This document shows, piece by piece, positions 45,357 through 57,213 of a DNA stretch of 64,000 nt; positions within the stretch are counted from its first letter, which is position 1, and every line of letters starts with the position of its first letter. The DNA comes from Pseudogymnoascus destructans. Its lineage: Eukaryota > Ascomycota > Leotiomycetes > Thelebolales > Thelebolaceae. A program made the position numbers and the translations under genes. The stretch lies in NCBI RefSeq assembly GCF_001641265.1, contig NW_020167530.1, positions 310,001-374,000 on the forward strand, given 5' to 3'. Below the pieces are notes generated by a model. It saw only the letters and a list, made by a program, of their open reading frames with translations. It was not told where the DNA came from and searched no databases.

Positions 45357-46322
45357 TGTCATACTGACATTCGTTGCACTCAGTTTGCTATCAAACTCAA
45401 GAGCAAACTTGGAAATCTCCTCCTCAAACCTACAAGTCACTATACATATTTTGGCTTATCACACCAACAACAAGAGCAATACTACTCAACGATTGCTACA
45501 ACCATCTATGATTCATTACACATCATCGCTCCTTAGTTACTGGGCCGATATTACCACATAGCATATCTCTACAACCCTCTATGATTCATTACATGACATC
45601 ACTCATACTACCACATGACATATCTCTACCAACTAGATGCCTAGGAGCATGAACGATAGCTCTAAAAGTTCCTACGAACCTCTATGATTTATTACATGTC
45701 ATCGCTCTTTAGTTACCCACAAGATTGGTTATGTTATGACATAATTTGTCTATGACATAATTTGTCTATAGGGGTACTCTGACCTTGGACCTCCTTTTAC
45801 TTCCTATAGGCTACGAACCTAAGAGATGGTTCTATGGGATTCTCTTATGTCGACTACAGTTACCAAGCCTGGTAAGTCATGGAAAGTCTTGGAAAATGAG
45901 AGAACTACACTCCTTTAGCATAAATAGGATTGCCCTTTCCTTAAGAAAGGGCAAGCAGACAATACAGTAAATCGACTATCACATACTTCCACGTCTTTTC
46001 CAAGCTTCCAAGCATTGATCTTGTTACTCCTTGTTTCTGAAAAGTCAGTGAGGTGCTAACCTCTGACTTATCCCTGAGTTCTCAGACTCAACATTTCAAC
46101 TTGTCTAAACCACTCCACTACATCATACACTTGATTGCCACATTGTGGAATAGTCTAAGCTACAACCCTTTGGCTCTTTTTCCTAAGACAGTGTGTTGTC
46201 TTAGTAAATTCATCCCTTCCTTGGATGGCTAGATTCTCACATCTGGTGCACCCACCATTATACTCACTGACTTTTCAGAAACAAGGAGTAACAAGATCAA
46301 TGCTTGGACGCTTGGAAAAGAT
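45357..46322 (-). repeat. Solo LTR (-) plus adjoining LTR fragment (+)
   Basis: 45357-46260 is a nearly full minus-strand LTR whose last bases (ACA) are missing. 46263-46322 is a plus-strand piece of the same LTR (CTCACTGACTTTTCAGAAAC onward). The head-on arrangement suggests rearrangement between two LTRs. No target duplication can be seen. Confidence 0.8.
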
Positions 46323-46786
46323 GTCAGCTTGTTCTGAAGAATCAAACCCTGATCCACTGGCTGTCCGTGAGATCTCTGGAATCACGGCTATTTGAAGTCG
46401 TCAGGTCTCTCCTCCGAAACGTCACCGAGTCGCGGTCGATGTCGTAATGGTAGTTCTCCTGAGTCATTCCGGTGTGAGATATTATTGAAGTACGGCCGTC
46501 CCCGGCAGGCGTGATATTTTTTGTATAATGTAAGGACACAGGGCACCCAGCTCACAGTAATAGCATATGAGAGTGTGAGTCGGAGGCTAAACAGATGCTA
46601 TCCTATAGGTCTACTACGAAGGATACAAAAAAGATGAAGGGGGAACCCCATGAGTAGATTCCCTCAAGTACCCGAAAACCATCCGACTTGGTTCCGACTC
46701 GGTTAGCCCACCCAAATGATCACACGTGACCCCGCAGCTACCCAGAGTCTACTCCTTAGAATGAGAGACGAGAAGGCATCCTTACA
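46323..46786. other. Non-coding spacer between repeats
   Basis: No coding region supported; it includes GGATACAAAAAAGATGAAGG-like unique DNA. Confidence 0.35.
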
Positions 46787-47393
46787 GGCTAGGAACCGCT
46801 ACCTCCTAGGGTCTAAAAACGCTAACTATAGCAATTGAGGCTGTACAAAGCTCTACTACCTTGAAATCTAGGATTGCTAAGCATCATGGTAGCTTTCCAA
46901 CCCATTTATATAACGTAGTTGATGCCTAGGCTAAAGGTATCTTAATGCTAGCACATAGACTAGTCCTTCTTAAAGCTGAGAACCAGGAGCTTTGTACAGC
47001 AAATGAGCTACTAAGCAAATGCCAGAGGGCTAAAAAGAGCCGCCTACAGCTTGGAGGTTCGCTTTCAGCACCTGAAGCTAATGCGATATGGCTAGAAAAG
47101 GGTATAGTTGATGCTAGGAGAGAAAATACACGTAGGGAGGGTAGTTCTACAGAGCGGGCTCAGCTACGTACTCGGCATTGTGGCAACTGCAGCCAAACTG
47201 GTCATAATTCGCGAACTTGTTAGGTAGTTTGGGAGACGTCTGAAGATGGAGATTCTGAGTAGTTTTAATTGATTTAAGGCGTTGTAGTTGAATTGATTTA
47301 AGGCGTTGTAGTTGAATTGATTTATATAATATATAGGTGGTCGGTGGAAAGTGGCCGACTCGCTTGGGTGGCCGACTCGTTATACATGTACGT
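46787..47393 (+). pseudogene. 3' fragment of a Fot1-like element (27475 family)
   Basis: Matches the last third of the element at 27475-29335: the transposase C-terminus (LVLLKAENQELCTANELLS, CGNCSQTGHNSRTC) with added stops such as TAG for CAG, then the right TIR ending TATACATGTACGT. The 5' two thirds are absent. A 25-bp segment (GATTTAAGGCGTTGTAGTTGAA) is duplicated in tandem near 47270-47310. Confidence 0.85.
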
Positions 47394-47427
47394 TGTACTC
47401 CGTACGCTTTATAAATAATCATGATTA

Positions 47428-49198
47428 ACGTGCATGTATAACGAAAGTGCCAAACAAGCGAAAGTGCCAAAATATCGCGACTACCCCATAAGAATTGCAA
47501 TAAATCCACCACAACAATATAAATTAATTAAAACTACTCGGAGTCCTCTTCCTCAGACCTGTCTATTACAATCTGACAAGTGCGCGCATTGTGTCCAGTC
47601 TCACCACACTTGCCACAGCGATGTGCATGGGTTTCTTCCCTTGGCTTCCGACCACTACTTGCCCTTATTTCTTGCTCTACTTGCTGCACAACATCCCTCT
47701 CGTCCTGTAGCTCTTGTGCTACCTGTTGACTAAGTGATCCTCCTTGCTGTAGTCGTGTTTTTTTAGCTCTCCGGCGCTTGCTTAGCACTTCATTTGCCTG
47801 TCGCAGGTTTTGGTTCTCTGCTTTTAACAATGCTAATTGATGCATTATTTGCGATGCACCCTTTGTAAACTGGTCAACAGCTGCATAGATTGAGGTTGGA
47901 GAGCTATTTTGATGATGCGCAATTCAGTTTTTAATGAAAGTAGACTGTGATACAGCTTCAGTTGGGTTATTTGGTGTCTAAGAAACCCATGGTTGAGCGG
48001 TGTTTGGGTGAGAGGTTGGAGGTGTTGGCGTCTTAAACCTAAGGTCAAGTGTAGATATTACACTCTCAGGGCTAAATGGAAGAAGCCCAGCACCTCGGAA
48101 CCCTCCCTGAATATTGCTTTCTGTCATTGCAATGTTAAATGCAGCGTGGAAGGCAGGAAAGAAGTCATCCTTAGTAATGTGAATAATATGAGCCCGCATC
48201 ATATCTTCAATTTGCCGACCGTAAGCTCTCTTTAATGGGCCAAAACAGCCAACATCAAGTGGTTGAAGTATATGGGAAGAGTGAGCAGGCATACAAAGCG
48301 TAATAATGTTGTGTTCTTTGCAGTACTCCTTATGGATTGGATTTCATACCTCTCTCGTTTGTAGTCCAGCCATTTGCAGTAACAGCAATTACCCAATCTG
48401 CTGGAAATCCGCTATTCTCATACCAAGATGCAAGGTGGTTTTTACCTGCCACAATGACAAATGGCGGCACTGCCCAACCTTGAGAACTAACGCCTTGGAT
48501 TACTGTAACCCATTCCCGATTGCCAGGCTGCACCTTTTTTGCCTTTGCCCGCCCATCTGAGCTCGTTACTACCGTTGCGCTTGAGATGACGCCCATCATA
48601 AACCCAGTCTCATCAAAGTTGTAGATATCTGCATTGTTGATGCCATACTTTAGAATTGTGTTCCATACAAGCTCAAACCAGCCACGAATGACTTCTGGAT
48701 CTTCGCACTTAGCCCTCTGGTAGTCGTATTTTCGCTGGAAGCGTGTCCGGAGCTCTACATGGCGCTTAACAAAGTTTGAAGCCCAACGTGACCCGACGTG
48801 TGGCGCGTCGCGTGTTGCAAGTAGTCGATTTGCCATATCTTCAACAATAGACAACTGAGGAGGGAACCCTTTAGCAGCTAAGTCAAGTATATACTGAACA
48901 AGAACTGATTCCTCTAGGTTACTTAATTTCCGTAAGTTGGCTTGGATATCGCGTCGTGAAGGTACGCCTTGTAAACGGTGACATAGCTTGCGGTGGTCTA
49001 CGGAATAGATCCTAGCTGCAACTCGAAGGCACAAATTTGGGTCGCTTTGCATAGCTTGGATAGCTAGCACTAATTCGCTTTCATCATTTTTATGGCGCAT
49101 GTTTTGTTGTGGAGGAATTTAACATTTAGTTGGGGGGGTTGGTCACCGCATGATTTTGGCACTTTCGCTTGTTTGGCACTTTCGTTATACATGCACGT
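47428..49198 (-). mobile_element. Deleted Fot1-like element, copy 1
   Basis: 1771 bp between TA at 47426-47427 and 49199-49200, with the same TIRs as the intact element at 19223. It carries a ~100-bp internal deletion that removes the second catalytic Asp, plus two nonsense codons. It is almost identical to the copy at 57214-58984, which lies in the opposite orientation. Confidence 0.93.
47534..49100 (-). pseudogene. Fot1-like transposase with internal deletion (copy 1)
   Basis: Codons 1-250 are intact (MRHKNDESELVLAIQ... TTNERGM) including the first catalytic motif YNFDETGF. It then runs into a short filler and a stop; the LLVLDGHESHHS segment is gone. Further frames resume at MPAHSSHILQPLDVGC, followed by a CAG-to-TAG stop after QPWVS and a CGA-to-TGA stop in the coiled coil, then an intact CCHC end. 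A 256-aa N-terminal product with the DNA-binding domains could still be made. Confidence 0.9.
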
Positions 49199-49200
49199 TA

Positions 49201-49600
49201 TGATTACGACTAAATAATCATGATTATAATTGATTTTCTAACCCTGTCACAGTAACTGTGTAATACAATTATGCACGAGAATCAAAAATAAGGGCCGCTT
49301 GAGGCCGCTCTATGATGATGTTGCAACACACTGTGGTTGGAAAGATGATTGATCCCTGATTCGTAGCAGCCCATTCTCGGTTCGCATTATGAAGGAGCAA
49401 GTCAAGCACTGATATGTGGTCAATTTATCTGTCACGAAAAGCAAACCAGGTCCACAACATCATATACACAGAATCAAAAAACTAAAGACATTAAAACGAG
49501 CACTGCGATGAATCATATTTAATTAGCCCAGTTCCTGTCCACGCTACCTTTACAAATACATATCTATCGCTCCTTCTTTTCGCCTTTCATCTCCTCGCCT
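49201..49600. other. 3' flank of PDB1
   Basis: AT-rich spacer between the Fot1-like copy and the PDB1 stop; probably holds the PDB1 3' UTR. No feature recognised. Confidence 0.45.
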
Positions 49601-50802
49601 CTATAGCTTCAACATCTTCTTGGCAAACGCCTCAATCAAATCCTCGTTAGGGAAGCTCATATCCTCCAACTCTTTAGCATAAGGTGTTGGGACCTCAGCA
49701 CCAGTGATTCTCTGGGCTGGAGCCTCTAGGTAGTCGAATGCATACTCCATCGTCAGGGCGAGGATCTCAGAGCCAACACCAAACGAGGGAAAGCCAGACT
49801 CGACAGCCAGGAGGCGGCCAGTCTTCTTCACAGACTTGACAATGGCCTCAACGTCGAGAGGCTTGATGGAGCGCAGGTTGACAACCTCAACCTCCACGCC
49901 GTACTTCTTCTTCAGGTTCTCGGCGGCGACGAGAGACTGGCCAACGCAGCGGGAAAGTGTAATGATGGTGAGGTCCTTTCCTTGGCGCTCGACCTTGGCC
50001 TTGCCGAATGGGATGACGAAGTCGCTCCTCTGAGCCTCCTCGGACATCGGGAAGGATTGTCCGTAAAGGAGCTCGTTCTCGAGGACAACGACTGGGTTGG
50101 GGTCGCGGATGGCAGCCTTGAGAAGTCCCTTGGCATCTTCGGCGGACCATGGCGTGACGACCTTGAGGCCGGGGATGGAGCCGTACCAAGCGGAGTAATC
50201 CTGGGAGTGCTGTGCGGCAACACCAGCGGCGAAGCCGTTGGGGCCACGGAAGGTGATGTTGCAGGGCTGGATACCGCCGGACATGTAGTGCGTCTTGGCA
50301 GCAGAGTTGATGATTTGATCGATGGCTTGCATAGCGAAGTTGAAGGTCATGAACTCGCACTACAATTACTCCGTCAGCATCCGTCTCCAACAAAACAGCA
50401 GAATAAAACAGGAGGCATCAGGGATCAGGGGGAACTCACAACTGGGTGCAGTCCAGCAAGAGCAGCGCCAACAGTCAATCCAGTGAAACCCGACTCAGTA
50501 ATAGGAGAGTCGATAATTCTCTGGTCTCCGAATCGGTCCAACAAGCCCTTGGTGACCTTGTATGCGCCATTGTACTGTGCAACCTCCTCACCAAGGACGA
50601 AGACCTTTGGGTTCTGCTCCAATTCTTCCGCCAGTGCCTCGTTGAGCGCCTCTCTAACCGTCATCTCCTTGACGCCGCTGGCATAGCCTCTCCATTGTGC
50701 GGCCACAACACGCGGCAGGTCGGAGCGGCGGAATGCCCGTCGCGCGACTGGAGCTGTCCTGCTCGACAGCAGCGATGAAACGGGCCTTAGCAGTCGAGAC
50801 AT
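49601..50802 (-). CDS. PDB1: Pyruvate dehydrogenase E1 component subunit beta
   Basis: Two exons, 50802-50440 and 50359-49601, give 373 aa. The 80-bp intron falls inside GLHPV/CEFMTFNFAMQAID. The N-terminal ~35 residues are Arg/Ser/Ala-rich without acids (MSRLLRPVSSLLSSRTAP), a mitochondrial targeting peptide. The transketolase pyrimidine-binding domain follows (VFVLGEEVAQYNGAYKVTKG, DSPITESGFTGL, FRGPNG), then the C-terminal domain (VEVVNLRSIKPLD, GAEVPTPYAKELE). With the alpha subunit it decarboxylates pyruvate using thiamine diphosphate, as the E1 of the mitochondrial complex that makes acetyl-CoA. Length is typical for the family and no damage is seen. Confidence 0.96.
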
Positions 50803-51414
50803 CTTGTATATATGTGAGGCCTTAAGCTTGGGATGAAAAGCTCAAGGATGGTGGACTAATCGTTGTGGGGTCGAAATGCAATTGCGAGATCTGCCTCCCC
50901 ACGCAATTTGGAGTCGTTGAGCGATTGAATGGCGATACGGGCCAAATTTTTGGGAAAGATTGCTGGGACAAGAGGAGAACGCTAGTCCAAATTAGGAATA
51001 TTGTCGAGGATTAAATTGGGGTAACGGAGTAATAGGCCCGAGATACAAAAAGCAACTTCTCGACAGTAAAAATGTAGTAATGGGCAACGAGGAGTATATG
51101 AACATTATCGTTTCAAAGCAGGTAGTAATCAGAAACTTTAGTCTCTAGGATTGACACGTATTATATATTATTATTGCGTATTTATGCTACTTTAACTGTA
51201 ATATCTGGCGCCGCTGCACTCAACTCATGGCAATCGATCCGCGAAAAGCATCGCCGAAAATCATCCCCGAAACAGTGAAAACTAACTACTACCATGCAGG
51301 TGCAAGCAGGCGGCCAGTGTATGCCGAAATGGCCCCGCAGTTGATTTTTGTACATGAATATTCTATGCCCCCAGCTAAATTGAAACCCAAACTCCTATTC
51401 TTCACAGCTCCTCT
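50803..51414. promoter_or_regulatory. PDB1 upstream / ERG6 downstream spacer
   Basis: This 612-bp gap holds the PDB1 promoter and leader and the 3' end of ERG6; both genes lie on the minus strand. No specific operator was recognised. A 63-codon plus-strand ORF at 51227 looks fortuitous. Confidence 0.45.
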
Positions 51415-52699
51415 TTAGTTCAATGGCTTCCTGGCGACCATCAGGTACATCGGGGTGAACAGGTCCAACTTGGCACCCTCGACCAACATGTCTGCGGCCA
51501 AAGCGAGGTTGTCAGCGGACTTGTTGGTTCCTGGTGGTGCGATCCTGAGGCACTCGAGACCCCAGACGAACTTGTGGACAAGTCCACGACCAAGCTTTGT
51601 CATACGTGCAATAGTTGGGAAATCCCAGATGCTGCCCATGTACTTGAAGTCACCGGCAATGGGGTAGTACCATGGGGAAGGGTCGTCGCGCTTTGCAAGA
51701 TCCTCGTGCATCTCCAGAACAAATCCGGCAGCCTCGATAGCACGGAGACCCTCAGATATCTTGACCATGTTCGAGATGCCGTTTCCTTGCTCAATACCGA
51801 GACGGATCTCACGGTGCTTGACGTTGGTTGCATCATAGTTATCGGTCATGAGCCACTCGTAAACACCGAAGACTCCGCCGGGCTTCAGGGTCTTGAAGAT
51901 CTCGTGGTATACACCCTCGAGCGATTGTGCGTGGACGGTAGCCTCGATAGCGTAGACGGCATCGAAAGTCTCCTCTGGAAAACCCATTTGCTAATTTACC
52001 TTAGTACGGATCTTTTAAGACGCTCGTTAAGTACATACCATGAAATCACCCTTGACAAACTTCAACTGGTCCGAAAGGCCCTCCTTCTTTGCGTATGCAG
52101 TTGCGCGCTCAATCTGGTAGTCGTTGTTATTTAATCCGGTGATGTGGGCGCCGGTGAACTTGGCAATCTCCCTGGCTGGTCCACCAACACCACAGCCAAC
52201 ATCAAGGACGTTCATGCCCTGCTTGATACCAATGCTGTGCGCAAGGTAGTGCTCGTGGCGAGCGATAGCTTGGTTGAATGGCTCGCCGTATGCGAAGCGG
52301 CAGAAGTGGAAAGACTGTCCCCATCCGTTCTCGTACAAGTCGGTAGCAAGGTTGTAGTAGCTATATTATGTTAGGCTTCGTTCAAATTTCGTCTGATAGA
52401 GGTGCTTACTGCTTGGTCAACGTCGCGTATTCTGCTCTTCTGGCCTTCATGGACGTTGTCAGTATTGCTCACTTCCCCCGATCGACAGAGCAACCTACCT
52501 CACGGACTTCCTCAGTCTCGTCCTTAGCAGCCTTGTTGTCCCAGTGCTTGAAGTATTCATCCACAGCCTCCTTCTGGGCACCCTTATCCTTCTTCATCCA
52601 CGCCATGAAGTGGTTCTGCTCAGCAGCAGACTTGCCGTGCATGGCCTTCGCGAACTCCTGGTCGCGAACATGGTTCTCGGTCTCAAGTGCGGACGGCAT
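51415..52699 (-). CDS. ERG6: Sterol 24-C-methyltransferase
   Basis: Four exons: 52699-52499, 52444-52410, 52360-52039 and 51990-51415, giving 377 aa. Introns are 48-54 bp, and the second exon is only 35 bp. HYYNLATDLYENGWGQSFHF is rebuilt across intron 2 and is the conserved sterol-binding signature. NVLDVGCGVGGPAREIA (near residue 135) is the S-adenosylmethionine-binding motif I. YAIEATVHA and GVYEWLMTDNYD follow. The enzyme methylates C-24 of zymosterol in ergosterol synthesis, at the ER and lipid droplets. Length matches fungal Erg6 and the gene appears intact. Confidence 0.96.
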
Positions 52700-54453
52700 T
52701 GTAGCGAAAATGTATTAGACAATTGAAGAAGATAGATAAGTGATCGATTGAAAGGTAACGGTCGGGTATCGTGTGAAAAGAAGGACGTAAATTAGCGGTT
52801 GTCAAAATAATTTCAGGGAGATGGGCGACGCTTCTTAAGGGGATATTTTAACATCTGATAGCGGGAGCCAGGCGAAATTGAAAATCATAGGGGGTTTCCC
52901 GCCATGCTCGTTTTCGGATTGATCCCTGTAATCCAACACCCACCAATAAGACTCACAGGTTCACTAGTCACGTGGTTGTACCTTTTTAAGATCTCCCAGA
53001 TCTTGTTTATCTGGATTAGGGCTTCGTATTCGGCATGATATGCGCCATGTCGATGTTCTTGTTCGTCTTCGCATCCAACAACCTTACCGGGATTTCACGT
53101 AATTGAATAAGGGTAGCACGACGGTAACGGGGACCGTCACCAAAATGGGCTGGTGTTCCCACGGTTTTTGGTGCGTGCTCCGGTGGCACCACCCGTTTCT
53201 CATGCCAACGGTGATTCCTCCCAAACGGTCGACGCCAAGCACCAGTAAATAGAAAAGAAGCCGTAGTAGAATAGTAAAATTGACTCACCGTTTTCGATCC
53301 TTCTTCGGTGGCCCGGATTGGGCTGTAATTGCCCGTAAAACCAGGATATATTGATCACGGCGGCTTTTGCCCCGGCTTCCCTACTCCCAAAGCCTCTTCC
53401 CAGATTTTTGGGTATATATTGAGGCCCGCTTGTCTGTTTACCCTGTCAACTAGAACGAACTGACACTTCCTGTCGACTGCAGCATACGGGCTGCCGTGGT
53501 AGGTCTCACTTTCTGCTTCCCTCACTTGTTTTCTGTTCGGCCTTTTGAAGCTACGTTAGAATAAGGTTTTTTCTTATTACCGTATGCTTTTCTTGCTGCC
53601 GTATGGTTTTCCTATCACCGCACTGCTTTTATCACCGCGCTTTGCTTTTTGGGTGCGATTCTCACTTTTTTCAACTGCTGGCCACGCCGGCGATGGTTCA
53701 TTCCGAGTATACTGCTGACTTCTGGCATCGGTAATACCTTGAAGATGGCGCCATCACCGTTTACGGCCTCGAAAATGGTGCTATCACCGAGGCAAAGGCG
53801 ACTTCAGTGGATTTTGATCGTGACGATGGAGAGGTGGAACATATGGCAGCTAGCGGCACCAAGATGATTACGGCGAAGGAGCATGGACACAGGGAAGCAA
53901 AGGAAAAGAGGCATCAGGAACAATCTTATATTCTATATAACTTCAATAATATAGCCATCATCCATGCAAATCCCAGCCCGAATTGCCTCAATGTGATCAT
54001 CTATTCCGCCCAGCCCAACGGCGACATGACAAGCAGCCCATGACATTCCAGCCATTCCATCACTCCGAAACCAGCAAGTCCAGCAATGCCCAAGCCCACA
54101 CGCCGAAAGCACCAAGTCCAGCTGAGATTTGCACCAAGTCCAGCGGAGATGTGCACCAAGGTAAGCCCATACTCCCAAGCCAAGCCAGTATCCATGCAGC
54201 AAAGTGCCGCTGCCTAAAATACCCCATCCATACTTCGAGTTTCACTCCGGCTCAAGCGGCGTTCATTCGAGACCTCCTAGTAACATAAGGGAAACTGGGA
54301 GGATGGCAGTGCTTTTACAAGTTAGAAGTGAAGCCGTAGATATAATACATGAACTCAATTTCTATATCTATCTACATATTCATATTGCTCTATGTGATGT
54401 CGATTTCGATGCTTTGAATACGGCTTTATGAAAATAGGTGATACGTGCCTTCC
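52700..54453. other. Intergenic DNA with repeat traces
   Basis: The first ~300 bp should be the ERG6 promoter. 53078-53120 matches a sequence at 60733-60775. 53570-53640 contains repeated ACCG(T/C)...CTTTT motifs, and 54090-54165 has two copies of a GCACCAAGTCCAGC unit. Open frames in this region look accidental. Confidence 0.45.
53078..53120 (+). repeat. Dispersed repeat, copy 1
   Basis: ACCTTACCGGG...CACGTAATT and AATAAGGGTAGCA are shared with 60733-60775 in the same orientation. The likeness stops after ~43 bp, as would two ends of related transposons. No inverted partner was found. Confidence 0.5.
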
Positions 54454-57082
54454 TGTAATGGTGGGTGCACCAGATGTGTAGCCACCCAAGGAAGGGATGA
54501 TTTTACTAAGACAACACACTGTCTTAGGAAAAAGATCCAAATGGCCATAGCTTAGACTATTCCACAACGCAGCAATCAGGTGTATGATGTAGTGGAGTGG
54601 TTTAGACAAGTTGTAACAAATGTTGAGTCTGAGAACTCAGGGATAAGTCAGAGGTTAGCACCTCACTGACTTTTCAGAAACAAGGAGTAACAAGATCAAT
54701 GCTTGGAAGCTTGGAAAAGACGTGGAAGTATGTGATAGTTGATTTACTGTATTGTCTGCTTGCCCTTTCTTAAGGAAAGGGCAATCCTATTTATGCTAAA
54801 GGAGTGTAGTTCTATCATTTTCCAAGACTTTCCATAACTAACCAGGCTTGGTAACTGTAGTTGACGTAAGAGAATCCCATAGAACTATCTCCTAGTCAGA
54901 GTACCCCTATAGACAGATTATGTCATAACTTAACCAATCTTGTGGGTAACTAAGGAGTGATGATGTGTAATGAATCATAGATGGTTGTAGAAGCTTTTGG
55001 AGCTATCGTTCATGTTCCTAGGCCTCTAGTTGATAGAGATATGTCATGTGTAGTATTAGCCCAGTAATTAAGGAGTGATGTCATGTAATGAATCATAGAG
55101 GGTTGTAGCAATCGTTGAGTAGTATTGCTCTTGTTGTTGGTGTGACAAGCCAAAATATGTATAGTGACTTGTAGGTTTGAGGGGGAGATTTCTAAGTTTG
55201 CTCTTGAGTTTGATAGCAAACTGAGTACAACGAATGTCGGTATGACACAAGTCACTATACATATTTTGGCTTGTCACACCAATACTACTCAACAATTGCT
55301 ATAACCCTCTAGGATTCATTACACGTCATTGCTCCTTAGTTACTGGGCCGATATGACCACATAGCATATCTCTACAACCCTCTATGATTCATTACATGAC
55401 ATCATGTAATGGTGGGTGCACCAGATGTGAGAATCTAGCCACCCAAGGAAGGGATGATTTTACTAAGACAACACACTGTCTTAGAAAAAAGAGCCAAAGG
55501 GTCGTAGCTTAGACTATTCCACAACGCAGCAATCAGGTGTGTGATGTAGTGAAGTGGTTCAGACAAGTTGCAACAAATGTTGAGTCTGGGAACTCAGGGG
55601 TAAGTCAGAGGTCAACACCTCACTGACTTTTCAGAAACAAGGAGTAACAAGATGAATGCTTGGAAGCTTGGAAAAGACGTGGAAGTATGTGATAGTCGAT
55701 TTACTGTATTGTCTGCTTGCCCTTTCTTAAGGAAAGGGCAATCCTATTTATGCTAAAGGAGTGTAGTTCTATCATTTTCCAAGACTTTCCATGACTTACC
55801 AGGCTTGGTAACTGTAGTCGACGTAAGAGAATCCCATAGAACCATCTCTTAGGTTCATAGCCTATAGGAAGTAAAAGGAGGTCCAAGGTCAGAGTACCCC
55901 TATAGACAAATTATGTCATAGACAAATTATGTCATAGACAAATTATGTCATAGACAAATTATGTCATAACTTAACCAATCTTGTGGGTAACTAAAGAGCG
56001 ATGACATGTAATGAATCATAGAGGTTCGTAGGAGCTTTTAGAGCTATCGTTCATGCTCCTAGGCATCTAGTTGGTAGAGATATGTCATGTGGTAGTATGA
56101 GTGATGTCATGTAATGAATCATAGAGGGTTGTAGAGATATGCTATGTGGTAATATCGGCCCAGTAACTAAGGAGCGATGACGTGTAATGAATCATAGATG
56201 GTTGTAGCAATCGTTGAGTAGTATTGCTCTTGTTGTTGGTGTGATAAGCCAAAATATGTATAGTGACTTGTAGGTTTGAGGAGGAGATTTCCAAGTTTGC
56301 TCTTGAGTTTGATAGCAAACTGAGTGCAACGAATGTCAGTATGACACATCACTCCTTAGTTACTGGGCTAATACTACACATGACATGTCTCTATCAACTA
56401 GAGGCCTAGGAACATGAACGATAGCTCTAGAAGCTTCTACAACCCTCTATGATTCATTACACGTCATCGCTCCTTAGTTACCCACAAGATTGGTTAAGTT
56501 ATGACATAATTTGTCTATAGGTACTCTGACCTTGGACCTCCTTTTCACTTCCTATAGGCTAGGAACCCAAGAGATGGTTCTATGGGATTCTCTTACGTTC
56601 ACTACATGATTAGCAAGCTAGTTGTGGGTCGCACTTGATTTCTAATACATTTACCAAGCCTGGTTAGTCATGGAAAGTCATGGAAAATGAGAGAACTACA
56701 CTCCTTTGATTGCCCTTTCCTTAAGAAAGGGCAAGCAGACAATACAGAAAATCAACTATCACATACTTCCACGTCTTTTCCAAGCTTCCAAGCATTCATC
56801 TTGTTACTCCTTGTTTCTGAAAAGTCAGTGAGGTGTTAACCTCTGACTTACCCCTGAGTTCCCAGACTCAACATTTGTTGCAACTTGTCTGAACCACTTC
56901 ACTATATGACACACCTGATTGCTGCGTTGTGGAATAGTCTAAGCTACAACCCTTTGGCTCTGTTTCCTAAGACAGTGTGTTGTCTTAGTAAAATCATCCC
57001 TTCCTTGGGTGGCTAGATTCTCACATCTGGTGCACCCACCATTACAGATAGCAAACTGAGTGCAACGAATGTCAGTATGACA
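54454..57082. mobile_element. Nested LTR composite
   Basis: Four pieces of one LTR family: a plus LTR 54454-55247; a minus LTR 55248-55404 continuing at 56352-57046; a plus LTR inserted in the minus one at 55405-56346 with the target duplication CATCA (55400-55404 and 56347-56351); and a 36-bp plus LTR tail 57047-57082 ending CAGTATGACA. The first three junctions reappear at 62761 onward. No retrotransposon coding region is present. Confidence 0.88.
55405..56346 (+). mobile_element. Solo LTR, target duplication CATCA
   Basis: 942 bp from TGTAATGGTGGG to CAGTATGACA. It contains a local triplication of the ATAGACAAATTATGTC unit near 55905-55965, which partly explains length differences between copies. 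Confidence 0.9.
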
Positions 57083-57213
57083 GCGTATTCCGGGCGAGCC
57101 GGAATACTGTAGTCTTTTTGGCTCAGTGGGATGTAGCGCAAGCGTAACTGTACATCATGACAATAACCCTAGCTATAAACTATTTCTATGAATTTATTTC
57201 GAATTTAGTAATA

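Noticed and set aside
57100..57150. tRNA-like GGCTCAGTGGGATGTAGCGCAAGCG
   Set aside because: Resembles a D-arm/A box but no acceptor, anticodon or T arm can be completed. Possibly a short-interspersed-element trace, but one copy is too little to claim it.
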